NCBI GenBank assembly: GCA_963668605.1
Contig: OY764903.1
Coordinates: 4,526,001 to 4,590,000 of the forward strand
DNA from: G963668605 sp963668605
Lineage (GTDB): Bacteria; Acidobacteriota; Terriglobia; Bryobacterales; Bryobacteraceae
DNA: 64,000 nucleotides
Direction: 5' to 3'
How positions within the stretch are numbered: the stretch's first letter is position 1; each line of letters opens with the position of its first letter. The notes under the pieces are model-generated. The model saw only the letters and a program-made list of their open reading frames with translations. It made no database searches and was not told where the DNA came from. This document shows, piece after piece, positions 35,279 through 43,499 of the stretch. Both the position numbers and the translations under genes were made by a program.

Positions 35279-35608
35279 TATTGTGTTTTTCGTCGGTACC
35301 CAGGAAACCGACTCTATTCCCGGCGCTGTCGACCAACTCGACCGCAGCGACTCGAATGACTTTCGCCGAGTCGGTCTGTGCAGATACAGTTTGGGTGATC
35401 TCGCCGTGGACGAAACCGCCGATCGCCCCACCTCCGACCGCCAGTAGCATAAACGTGGCTAGCGTTTTCCGCGAGATGTCACTCGCGCGCATTTGTGATG
35501 CTGTGCCCATATTGACGACTCCTTCGCGTAATTACCGGGGATTTCCGATTCCCGGGATGATTTCCGGGCACGTGGGCACTTCACTTTTCGAGAGTGGCCA
35601 CTTCACCG

Positions 35609-36040
35609 CTAAGGCGTTGGCACGTTCGGTTCCGTTGCGATTACAAACACATTGGGGGGTAAGAAACTTACAAATGTGTTCGGATAGTACTTGGGTTCGC
35701 CAACAATTGCGAAGTGAAACTCAATACTCACAAGACTGCCACCACACTTCTCCGAATACTTCGACTTGCTCAGTGCTTCCTTGACCGCAGTCTTCAACAG
35801 CGGTGCCACACCAGTAACGGTAACACCTTCAATCATCCCGTTCTTTCTCAACTTCACCTCCGCCTTCGCGACGCCCGCCATGCGAGCGGCTCTGGCAATA
35901 TTCGGATATATGGGCAACTCCAGCCGGAGCACACACGCACAGTCGAATCCCGATTCTCTCTCGCTCGCGACCAAAGCTCGTCCACTCCATGCCGCGCAAA
36001 GCATGAGAGCAAACGTCAAACTAAGCGATGAAGTCGTCAT
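35609..36040 (-). CDS. TonB C-terminal-like secreted protein
   Basis: A signal peptide (TSSLSLTFALMLCAAWSGRA) leads to one TonB_C-like domain: YPNIARAARMAGVAKAEVKL, KNGMIEGVTVTGVAPLL, AVKEALSKSKY. There is no Pro-rich spanning region, so it cannot bridge the periplasm like true TonB and may be a periplasmic domain protein. ATG 36040 is preceded by AGGGG at seven bases; a TTG at 36073 is an alternative. It lies in the IS-disturbed patch. Confidence 0.72.
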   Translation of the reverse strand: MTTSSLSLTFALMLCAAWSGRALVASERESGFDCACVLRLELPIYPNIARAARMAGVAKAEVKLRKNGMIEGVTVTGVAPLLKTAVKEALSKSKYSEKCGGSLVSIEFHFAIVGEPKYYPNTFVSFLPPNVFVIATEPNVPTP

Positions 36041-36115
36041 CGCAGCACCCCTGACGAAAGTGTCTTTGAGCAATGTTCCTCAATCTGAGCATTATGCCGC
36101 TCTCCTGCTCCCCTA

Positions 36116-36367
36116 TCATCCTTGTCGCTCTCGGGAACCGGGAACCTGCTGCCTCATCGGGCTCGTCCGGCCCATCGTGTCATAAACATAAGTGAAGCCG
36201 TCGCCAGACGTCAAGCACCCTTCGCTGTCGTACCCGTAAAGCTCGCGTACAGTTACACGGCTGCCTCGCAATCCGTCTGTGCATCCGATCAAAGGCGCCA
36301 TTCGGGAGAGCCCCCCCAGATTCGCGCACGATTGAAGCCGGGCTCCAGGAAACCAACACTGCGTCAC
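36116..36367 (-). pseudogene. RHS/YD-repeat remnant
   Basis: The minus-strand frame contains LYGYDSEGCLTSGDGF and YVYDTMGRTSPM, two consecutive YD/RHS repeat signatures, with no start, shell or C-terminal toxin module. It ends shortly after. It looks like a leftover scrap of a large RHS gene. The rest of the 36041-36535 gap shows no convincing gene. Confidence 0.6.
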
Positions 36368-36535
36368 ACCCAGCCATGCGTATCATCCTTCTGTGGCGGC
36401 TTCCCGCGCATGTGAACGGCCCCGCTCTTTGGCGATTCACTCGCCGCGACATGCGCCGTGGCTGGCGGTCGGAGCAAGCGAGTGGGTGACTAGCGTCGTA
36501 TACTCAGACCTGTAGCGCCGACTTGAAGGACGACA

Positions 36536-37540
36536 ATGATCCCGATTGGACTGAATACTTACTGCCTGCGCGCGCTGCGCTGGAACGATGCGCAGTTGCT
36601 CGATTACTGCGCGCAGCTCAAGCTCGACGCCGTGTTTTTGCAGGACTCGCTCGATCCGAAAGCGATGGACCCTGCGCACTGGCGCGACGTCCGCGACCAG
36701 GCGCAACGTCTGGGATTGCATCTCGAAACCGGCGGAGGCGGCATCTTTCCGAAGACGCCCGACGCCTTCCCCGCTTCCGTTCAGACGGTGCTTAAGAACG
36801 CGGAGCGCGCCAAGGCGATGGGTTCGCCGATCATCCGCTGCATCATGGCAGGTGATCGCGCGGCCTTGCCGCCCGGCCCGGTCGAACAGCACATCGAGAC
36901 GATGGTGAAGCTGCTCAAAGCGGTGCGCACGCCCGTGATGGACGCCGGGCTCAAGATCGCCATCGAGGTCCACAAGGATCTGCAAGCCTGGGAACACCGT
37001 ATGCTGATCGAGGCCGCCGGCAGCGACTTCGTGGGCACGTACCTCGATACCGGCAACCCGGTGTTTGTGATGGAGGACCCGCTCACAACCATTGAGGAGT
37101 TGGGCCGCTATGCGCTCACTGTGCATCTGCGCGACTCGGTCGTCTACGAAACGCCGCGCGGCATCGCCGTGCAGTGGGTGCCGCTTGGCGAAGGTACGGT
37201 CGACTTCAAACAGGTGTTGGCGAAGGTTCGCGAACATTGCCCGCCCGTCCATATCTTCATCAAGCCGATAACGGGCCGGCCGCCGCAGCTTTTGCCGATC
37301 TACGATGAAAGCTTCTGGAAGATGTTTCCGAAGGCGCGCGCAGCCGATCTGGCGCGCTTTATGGCGTTCGCGAAGAAAGGACAACCGTACAGCCGCAACA
37401 TGGTCGTGGAAGATCTCGCGGGGCGGAGCACGCCGCCACAATTCGTCGAAGCCATCAAATTCCAGCAGCGCGAGCACATGGAGCGCAGCGTCGCCTATGC
37501 CAAGAAGACGCTCGACCTTGGCGTGAAGTGGCGGGGCTAG
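36536..37540 (+). CDS. Sugar phosphate isomerase/epimerase-family TIM-barrel protein
   Basis: This is an AP-endonuclease-2/xylose-isomerase-like barrel of 334 residues. The metal-site pattern includes GLNTYCLRALRW at the start, LKIAIEVHKDLQAWE (Glu and His), GTYLDTGNPVFV (Asp) and TVHLRDSV (His). These enzymes isomerise or epimerise keto sugars. The purine stretch AAGGACGAC precedes the ATG. It begins a three-gene operon with the aldose epimerase and SGNH esterase, spaced by about 20 nt each. Confidence 0.82.
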   Translation: MIPIGLNTYCLRALRWNDAQLLDYCAQLKLDAVFLQDSLDPKAMDPAHWRDVRDQAQRLGLHLETGGGGIFPKTPDAFPASVQTVLKNAERAKAMGSPIIRCIMAGDRAALPPGPVEQHIETMVKLLKAVRTPVMDAGLKIAIEVHKDLQAWEHRMLIEAAGSDFVGTYLDTGNPVFVMEDPLTTIEELGRYALTVHLRDSVVYETPRGIAVQWVPLGEGTVDFKQVLAKVREHCPPVHIFIKPITGRPPQLLPIYDESFWKMFPKARAADLARFMAFAKKGQPYSRNMVVEDLAGRSTPPQFVEAIKFQQREHMERSVAYAKKTLDLGVKWRG

Positions 37541-37561
37541 CCTGCGGTGTGCGGAAATGAG

Positions 37562-38713
37562 ATGATGGCTCGCATGAGATCGCTTACAGCGTTGAGCCTC
37601 GGTCTGATCATGCTGACAGCGTGTGGACCGAAAAAGGAATCAGGAGCAAGCAAGCCGGTGACGAAACAAATTTTTGGCAAGACCTCCGACGGCAAGGACG
37701 TCGAGATCTATACCCTCAAGAACAAAAACGGCGTCGAAGCGTCGATTATCACGTACGGCGGAATCTTAACGTCTCTCAAGATCCCCGACGCGAATGGGAA
37801 GATCGACGATGTCGTATTGGGCTTCGACAGCATGGACGGCTACCTGAAGGACCCGCCCTACTTCGGCGCGCTGATTGGCCGCTACGGCAACCGCATCGGC
37901 AAGGGCAAGTTCACACTGAATGGCACGGAGTATAAGCTGGCCATCAACAACGGTGCGAACACACTGCACGGCGGAGTCAAGGGCTTCGACAAGGCGCTCT
38001 GGAAGGCAAGCGATGTCTCGACGCCCGAGGCACAGGCCCTGCAATTGACCTATCTGAGCAAGGATGGCGAAGAGGGTTATCCGGGCAACCTCTCCACAAC
38101 CGTTGTCTATACCCTGACCGACAAGAACGAACTGCGCATCGACTATTCCGCTACGACGGACAAAGATACGGTGCTCAACCTGACCAACCACTCGTATTTC
38201 AATCTCGCCGGACAGGGCGAGGGCGACATCCTCAACCAGCAACTCACGCTCTTCGCCGGCAAGTTCACGCCGGTCGATTCCGGTCTGATCCCGACGGGCG
38301 AGTTGAAAAGCGTCGCAGGCACGCCGTTTGATTTCCGCCAACCCACCGCGATCGGCGCGCGTATTGAAGCCGCCGACGAGCAGATCAAGCTCGGCGGAGG
38401 CTACGATCACAATTTCGTATTGGACAGCGGCGGCGGTGCACTGGCATTGGCAGCGCGCGTTCAGGATCCGAAGTCCGGCCGTGTAATGGAAGTTCTGACG
38501 ACGGAGCCGGGCATCCAGTTTTACACAGGCAATTTCCTCGACGGCACTATCAAGGGTAAGGGCGGCAAGGTCTATCCGCGCCGCGCCGCGCTGTGCCTCG
38601 AAACGCAGCACTTCCCGGACTCGCCGAACAAGCCGGCCTTTCCGTCGACGGTCCTGAAACCGGGTGCGAAGTACCAGACCACGACGGTCTATCGCTTCTC
38701 CGCCGCGAAGTAG
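37562..38713 (+). CDS. galM: Aldose 1-epimerase, lipoprotein
   Basis: It interconverts the alpha and beta anomers of aldoses. A lipobox (LIMLTAC) places it in the envelope rather than the cytosol. GalM features are RYGNRIGKGKF, NTLHGGVKGFD, the His in TNHSYFNLAG, GGYDHNFVL and the catalytic Glu region CLETQHFPDSPNK. ATG 37562 is used; GTG 37547 and ATG 37574 are alternatives with weaker support. It is the second gene of the sugar operon. Confidence 0.9.
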   Translation: MMARMRSLTALSLGLIMLTACGPKKESGASKPVTKQIFGKTSDGKDVEIYTLKNKNGVEASIITYGGILTSLKIPDANGKIDDVVLGFDSMDGYLKDPPYFGALIGRYGNRIGKGKFTLNGTEYKLAINNGANTLHGGVKGFDKALWKASDVSTPEAQALQLTYLSKDGEEGYPGNLSTTVVYTLTDKNELRIDYSATTDKDTVLNLTNHSYFNLAGQGEGDILNQQLTLFAGKFTPVDSGLIPTGELKSVAGTPFDFRQPTAIGARIEAADEQIKLGGGYDHNFVLDSGGGALALAARVQDPKSGRVMEVLTTEPGIQFYTGNFLDGTIKGKGGKVYPRRAALCLETQHFPDSPNKPAFPSTVLKPGAKYQTTTVYRFSAAK

Positions 38714-38731
38714 TTGAGGCGCCGGCAATCC

Positions 38732-39487
38732 ATGAAAACTACTTTCGCATTCTGTCTCGTCCTTTTTGCAGCCGGAGCCTGGGCCCAGGCTCCGGCCCCG
38801 GCAAATGACCAGAAGGACACCGCAAAACTGCGCGCCGCCCTCGACCGCCAGGAGAAGACGCTCAAGGATTGGCCCAATCTGGCGCGCTACCGCGATGCCA
38901 ATGCCAAACTTCCCGCGCCGCAACCGGATGAGAAACGCGTTGTGTTCATGGGCGATTCGATCACCGACGGCTGGGCGCGCAAACCCGAAAAATTCTTTCC
39001 TGGCAAGCCCTACATCGGCCGTGGCATCGGCGGGCAAACCACACCACAGATGCTGATTCGTTTCCGTCCTGACGTGATTGCCCTGAAACCGAAGGTGGTT
39101 GTGATCCTGGCCGGCACAAACGACATCGCGGGCAACACCGGTCCGATGTCGCTCGAAGAGATTCAAGGCAATCTCCAATCCATGGCGGAACTGGCCAAAG
39201 TCAACGGAATCCGCGTCGTGCTCTCGTCGGTGATGCCGGTCTGCGACTACATCCGGCCCCAAACCGAGCGCCGCCCTCCCGAGAAGATCATCGCCCTGAA
39301 TGCCTGGATTAAGGCCTTTGCCGAGAAGAACAACCTGATCTATCTGGACTACTATTCGGCGATGCTCGACGACCAAAAGATGCTGCGCAAGGAGATCACC
39401 GGCGACGGACTGCATCCCAACGACGCGGGCTATGACCTGATGGCTCCGCTGGCCGAGAAGGCCATCGCGGCGGCGCTCGCGAAGTAG
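38732..39487 (+). CDS. Secreted SGNH hydrolase (acetylesterase-like)
   Basis: A signal peptide (MKTTFAFCLVLFAAGAWAQ) is followed by a compact SGNH domain: FMGDSITDGWARK (Ser), GRGIGGQTTPQML (Gly), LAGTNDIAG (Asn) and DGLHPNDAGYDLM (Asp, His). It has 251 residues, typical of acyl-glycan or platelet-activating-factor-acetylhydrolase-like esterases. It starts 18 nt after the aldose epimerase stop, so the two are likely cotranscribed. Confidence 0.9.
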   Translation: MKTTFAFCLVLFAAGAWAQAPAPANDQKDTAKLRAALDRQEKTLKDWPNLARYRDANAKLPAPQPDEKRVVFMGDSITDGWARKPEKFFPGKPYIGRGIGGQTTPQMLIRFRPDVIALKPKVVVILAGTNDIAGNTGPMSLEEIQGNLQSMAELAKVNGIRVVLSSVMPVCDYIRPQTERRPPEKIIALNAWIKAFAEKNNLIYLDYYSAMLDDQKMLRKEITGDGLHPNDAGYDLMAPLAEKAIAAALAK

Positions 39488-39509
39488 TCCGGAGGATTTC
39501 AGCGCCGGC

Positions 39510-39610
39510 TTATCTGGGCGCTTTCTTCTGAAACTCCTCCGCCCCGCTTGTTGTGAAGCCATTGGCCCAGTCGCTGGGGATGGCGAGGATGAAGAATACG
39601 GTGTCAACGG
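39510..39610 (-). pseudogene. Possible C-terminal gene remnant
   Basis: In the 176-bp gap before wrbA, one minus-strand frame encodes TVFFILAIPSDWANGF followed by about 17 more residues and a TAA, which reads like protein rather than noise. There is no start or upstream continuation. The family is not recognised. Confidence 0.3.
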
Positions 39611-39663
39611 AAGTGGCTGGATGTATACTTGCTGGTAGTAAGAACGGAAATCGGAGATAGGTT

Positions 39664-40275
39664 ATGAAGATTCTGGTGGTTTACTACAGCATGTACGGCC
39701 ATGTGTTCCGCTTGGCGCAGGCGGTGGCGGAGGGTGCGGCCGAGGCCGGTGTCGAAGTGCTGCTTCGCCGGACGGAAGAACTGGACGTGGTCAAGCGCCG
39801 CGCGGAATCCGACCCCTATATCAAGGCGGCCATGGACGCGCAGAAGGACGTGCCGGTCTGCACGCGCGATGACCTCCGGTCAGCCGATGGCGTGCTGTTC
39901 GGCTCCCCAACACGCTTCGGCAACATGACAGCGCAAATGAAGATCCTGTTCGATGGGATGGGGTCACTCTGGGGCAAGGGCGAGATGGAAGGCAAGCCAG
40001 CGGGAGTGTTCACCTCCACGGGTTCCACCCACGGCGGTCAGGAAACAACGCTCTTCACGATGTACGCGCCGATCATCCACCTCGGGATGATCGTGGTGGG
40101 CATCCCATATTCGACAGAGGGTCTCGCCCACACGGAGGCTCGTGGCGCCTCGCCTTACGGTGCATCGACCATTGCTGGTCCGACCGGAGAACTCCAGCCG
40201 ACCGAAGATGACCTGCGCTTCGCGCGCGTACTCGGCAAGCGTGTGGCGGAAGTAACCAAGAAACTGCGCGGCTAG
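39664..40275 (+). CDS. wrbA: NAD(P)H:quinone oxidoreductase WrbA
   Basis: This flavodoxin-like FMN enzyme reduces quinones by two electrons, protecting against redox stress. It has 203 residues. The FMN loop is VVYYSMYGHVFRLAQ. GSPTRFGNMTAQMKIL and FTSTGSTHGGQETTL are the WrbA-specific loops, followed by GASPYGASTIAG. GGAGATAGG precedes the ATG. It appears monocistronic. Confidence 0.96.
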   Translation: MKILVVYYSMYGHVFRLAQAVAEGAAEAGVEVLLRRTEELDVVKRRAESDPYIKAAMDAQKDVPVCTRDDLRSADGVLFGSPTRFGNMTAQMKILFDGMGSLWGKGEMEGKPAGVFTSTGSTHGGQETTLFTMYAPIIHLGMIVVGIPYSTEGLAHTEARGASPYGASTIAGPTGELQPTEDDLRFARVLGKRVAEVTKKLRG

Positions 40276-40393
40276 ACTCAGGCGTTGGCACGAAGATCCA
40301 TTCCGCGCGGAGCGTGAACTTGTGGTGTGCCTTTGGCGGGCTGGCAACGGAGGGCTCGGCCCCGAAAGGGTAAGCCGGTGAAGCTGATCTTCA

Positions 40394-41611
40394 CTACCGC
40401 GGACCGCCCGTGCCATGACGCGGACCGGCGGTAGCCTGCGTGTCTCCCGAAAAGAATTTCTCAATCGCAATTCCAGCCGCCGCCATCACCGCCGAGTGCT
40501 TGTCCAGGGACGAGAGATGCACCGGGATATGACGCAGCCTCCGGTTCATTGCCGTGAGATTTACTTGACGTTCGATGGCTTGGCGCAGCAACTCGCCGCG
40601 ATAGAGAATATCGCCGGTGAGCACGATGGCCTCCAGTTCGAGCATGTTGATGACGTTCGCCAGAGCGGCCGCCAGTGCGCGCGCCTGCTCCTCCAGAACG
40701 CGCCGGCAGACTGCATCGCCAGCATGCGCCGAATCGATAAAGTCGTTCCAGGTCGCGATTTGTGGCCGGCTCCTGCGGAGCGCTCGCAACACATTCGGGA
40801 CCGAGGCATACAGTTCGACGCATCCCCGCAAGCCACACTCGCACTCGGGGCCCTGGTAATCGATAGACGTATGGCCCACCTCATTGCCGAAGCCGCGCCA
40901 GCCGGAAAACACCTCCTCGCCGCGGACGATTCCGGCGCCGATTCCGTTTTCCACCACCAGCAGAACGAAGCTTCCACCGTCTCGCCCTTTGCCGTAAGCC
41001 TTCTCAGCCATCGTGAGCGCCTGGGAGTTGTTGGCAAGAAACACACTTCGCCCCGCCACGTCGGCAAGCTCATCGCAGAGCCGGACGCCATGCCAGAGTT
41101 CGAAATTCGGGGGGTTGAGAATGGCGCCGGCCATGACGTCCACCGGCCCCGGCGTACTGATGCCGAGTCCGAGGAATCTATGGTTCGCCAGCCGGCGCGA
41201 AGCCAAGGTGCGCCGCAGCACCTGTTTGATCTTGAGCAGAGCCGCGCTGCGCGACAGCGGCAGAGCGCCCAATGGGGTTTGCCAGAGCAACTCCCCCTTG
41301 AGGTTCACGACCCCTACTTCGGCGCCCGCGCGGGAAATCGTCAGGCCTAGCGCAAAGCCATAGTCCGGCCGGAGTTCCAGCAACACGGGCTTCCTGCCCC
41401 CGGCGCTGCCGCGGAATCCGGTTTCGACAAGCAGGCCTTCCTCGATAAGGCCGCCGACAATCACGGAGATTCCCGCCCGCGTGAGTCCGGTCTCCACAGC
41501 TAGTTCGGAGCGCGCCACGGGTCCGCGCCGCACGAGAGATAAGATCATCATGCGGTTCAGCAGCCGCATCTGCGAACCATTCTGTGCTGTCCGATTTGTC
41601 ATCGCCGTCAT
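40394..41611 (-). CDS. ROK-family transcriptional repressor (NagC/XylR type)
   Basis: An N-terminal winged helix (MILSLVRRGPVARSELAVET, LTRAGISVIVGGLIEEGLL) is followed by a ROK sugar-kinase fold. The zinc site GHTSIDYQGPECECGLRGC is intact. LGLGISTPGPVD and VVENGIGAGIV are ROK motifs. Such repressors respond to a sugar. It is divergent from the promoter driving the sugar symporter, which is its likely target. Confidence 0.9.
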   Translation of the reverse strand: MTAMTNRTAQNGSQMRLLNRMMILSLVRRGPVARSELAVETGLTRAGISVIVGGLIEEGLLVETGFRGSAGGRKPVLLELRPDYGFALGLTISRAGAEVGVVNLKGELLWQTPLGALPLSRSAALLKIKQVLRRTLASRRLANHRFLGLGISTPGPVDVMAGAILNPPNFELWHGVRLCDELADVAGRSVFLANNSQALTMAEKAYGKGRDGGSFVLLVVENGIGAGIVRGEEVFSGWRGFGNEVGHTSIDYQGPECECGLRGCVELYASVPNVLRALRRSRPQIATWNDFIDSAHAGDAVCRRVLEEQARALAAALANVINMLELEAIVLTGDILYRGELLRQAIERQVNLTAMNRRLRHIPVHLSSLDKHSAVMAAAGIAIEKFFSGDTQATAGPRHGTGGPR

Positions 41612-41652
41612 CTACCTATATCACAAGTTAAGGCCGTCGTTTGTTAAGTTGA

Positions 41653-41681
41653 TTGACAAAGGTTAAGCTCCCGGATAGAAT
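41653..41681 (+). promoter_or_regulatory. Near-perfect housekeeping promoter upstream of the sugar symporter
   Basis: TTGACA (41653-41658) and TAGAAT (41676-41681) are separated by exactly 17 bases. The -35 is a perfect match and the -10 is five of six. It lies 42 bp from the divergent ROK gene start. TTAAG direct repeats overlap it and could be part of the ROK operator. Confidence 0.75.
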
Positions 41682-41699
41682 TTTTAGTTCATTCGGATC

Positions 41700-42040
41700 T
41701 ATCGCTGCAATTTGTGGCAATGGCGGGAAAACTCGTTGGCCGCTACCTGCTCGACCGAGCGCCGCTGGCCGCAGTCGCACTGACCGGAGACACGGCCGTA
41801 CGGACGTGCATCGGAAACGACTACGGCTATAAGGATGTCTTCGCCCGGCAGGTGCGCGCGCTGGCGCGGCCCGAAGATATCCTGGTGGTCTTCTCTACGA
41901 GCGGCAACTCTCCGAACGTACTGGAGGCTCTCGCCGCCGCACGCGCCCAGGAGGCACATCAATTTCTGCTACATTGCCTCATGGACGGCATCGAAGCTAA
42001 AATGTCGCCGGCGCAAAGAATTCCGGAGGTTTCACATTGA
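41700..42040 (+). pseudogene. Truncated phosphoheptose-isomerase-like (SIS domain, GmhA type) gene
   Basis: The retained middle of GmhA is clear: KLVGRYLLDRAPLAAVAL, IGNDYGYKDVFARQVRAL and ILVVFSTSGNSPNVLEALAA. Just before it, ICGNGG is readable in another frame (41710-41727), directly followed by KLVGRY in the present frame. The segment between CGNGG and ELVGRF in normal GmhA is therefore deleted with a frameshift. The C-terminal third is also replaced. The remaining 108-codon frame ends TTGA, overlapping the TTG start of the symporter. Confidence 0.8.
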
Positions 42041-43422
42041 CCATCAGCGGCCGCGCAGGATTCAACGCATATCTAATCAGAAACACGATTGTGGCCGCGC
42101 TGGGCGGCCTTTTGTTCGGGTTCGATACAGCCGTCATCGCGGGCACCACCCGGGCACTGGCCGATACATTTCAGCTCACGCCGACGTTGCTCGGCATTAC
42201 CGTATCGAGCGCTCTCTGGGGTACGGTCCTAGGCTCCATGTTTGCCGGCCCGCCGAGCGACCGCTTCGGCCGGCGCGTCGCTCTGCGGATACTGGCCGTC
42301 GGTTACCTGCTCTCGGCTATCGGCTGCGCGCTGGCATGGGACTGGAACTCCTTCATGCTTTCACGCTTTATCGGCGGGCTCGCCATCGGCGGTTCTTCCG
42401 TGATCGGACCGATGTACATCGCCGAGATTGCACCGGCGACCAAACGAGGACGTCTCGTGGGTTTGTTCCAATTCAACATCGTCTGCGGCGTACTGTTGGC
42501 ATACCTCTCGAACTATCTGATCTCATTAGCCGTTTCCGGCGACATCGAATGGCGGCTGAAGCTCGGCATCGCGGCCCTTCCCGCCGCGCTCTTCTTCGGC
42601 GCTCTGTTCGGCATCCCGCAAAGCCCGCGCTGGCTTGTGCGGCGAAAGCGTTACGCGGAAGCCCGAGAGATTTTCGAGCGCATAGGCGAACCCGATCCGG
42701 AGCGCGAAGTCCAGGACATCATCGAATCGGTTGGCGTCGAAGAACGCATGAAGAGCGAGCCGCTCTTCCAGCACAAATACCGCTTCCCCATTTTCCTCGC
42801 GATTTCGATCGGCATGTTCAACCAGTTCTCCGGCATCAATGCAATCGTCTATTACCTCAACGACATTTTTGAGATCGCCGGCTTCGGACGGAATTCGAGC
42901 GGCCTGCAGGCTGTAGTGATCGGGCTTACGAACCTGCTGTTTACAATCATTGCGATGTCTGTAATCGACCGCATCGGCCGCAAGAAACTACTGCTCATCG
43001 GCGCCGCGGGCACATGCGCGTGTCTGGCCGGCGTGGCCGTCATTTTCGCCACTGGTAGAAATCAATGGATGCTGCTGTGGCTGCTGATCGCCTTCATCGC
43101 GTTCTTCGCGTTCTCGCAAGGCGCGGTGATCTGGGTCTATTTGAGCGAAGTATTTCCCAACCTGGTACGCGCCAAGGGCCAAAGCCTCGGCAGTTTCACG
43201 CACTGGATCATGAATGCGATCATCTCCGGCCTGTTCCCCGCGGTGGCCGCACTTTCGCGTCCGGCGCCGTTCGCGTTTTTCGCCTTGATGACGGTTGTTC
43301 AATTCGTGGTGGTGCTGATGTATTACCCCGAAACGAAGGGCGTGACACTGGAGAACATGGAAAAAAATCTCGCGGCGCACACAGCGGAAGGAAGTCCACT
43401 TCCCCAAGCTGAAGAACAGTGA
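42037..43422 (+). CDS. Sugar porter of the major facilitator superfamily (sugar/H+ symporter)
   Basis: 461 residues make 12 membrane helices. Sugar-porter signatures are GGLLFGFDTAVIAG in helix 1, SDRFGRRVALRI, GPMYIAEIAPATKRGRLVGL, QFSGINAIVYY in helix 7 and the C-terminal PETKGVTLE. It resembles XylE/glucose-proton symporters. The TTG start at 42037 has GGAGG seven bases upstream and overlaps the truncated SIS frame. The divergent ROK gene probably controls it. Confidence 0.92.
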   Translation: MTISGRAGFNAYLIRNTIVAALGGLLFGFDTAVIAGTTRALADTFQLTPTLLGITVSSALWGTVLGSMFAGPPSDRFGRRVALRILAVGYLLSAIGCALAWDWNSFMLSRFIGGLAIGGSSVIGPMYIAEIAPATKRGRLVGLFQFNIVCGVLLAYLSNYLISLAVSGDIEWRLKLGIAALPAALFFGALFGIPQSPRWLVRRKRYAEAREIFERIGEPDPEREVQDIIESVGVEERMKSEPLFQHKYRFPIFLAISIGMFNQFSGINAIVYYLNDIFEIAGFGRNSSGLQAVVIGLTNLLFTIIAMSVIDRIGRKKLLLIGAAGTCACLAGVAVIFATGRNQWMLLWLLIAFIAFFAFSQGAVIWVYLSEVFPNLVRAKGQSLGSFTHWIMNAIISGLFPAVAALSRPAPFAFFALMTVVQFVVVLMYYPETKGVTLENMEKNLAAHTAEGSPLPQAEEQ

Positions 43423-43499
43423 TGACGGAACTCGCGCGCCTGTTTCATGGGCCCAGAGGCCGCTTGGAGCAGTAGATTCAAATAAAGATGGAGGCGAGA

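Larger units (their letters stand above)
33776..35510 (-). pseudogene. Secreted beta-repeat protein gene split by an IS630 element
   Basis: The 5' part (35510-35277, 78 codons ending KHNT) and the 3' part (34136-33776, 119 codons from SLTFFDARGKRR) join in frame once the element at 34137-35275 and one TA copy are removed. The joined product would be about 197 residues. It has a hydrophobic segment (TLATFMLLAVGGGAIGGF), then repeats of the type VELVDSAGNRVGFLG and LTFFDARGKRRAAFSL, a pattern common in acidobacterial exported proteins of unknown role. Base composition is less GC-rich than neighbouring genes. Confidence 0.88.

Noticed and set aside
36437..37477. 346-codon minus-strand frame opposite the sugar isomerase gene
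   Set aside because: The plus strand encodes a full TIM-barrel enzyme with metal-site motifs, while the opposite frame has none.
37766..39607. 613-codon minus-strand frame opposite the aldose epimerase and SGNH genes
   Set aside because: It spans two unrelated genes and their spacer and shows only shadow composition.
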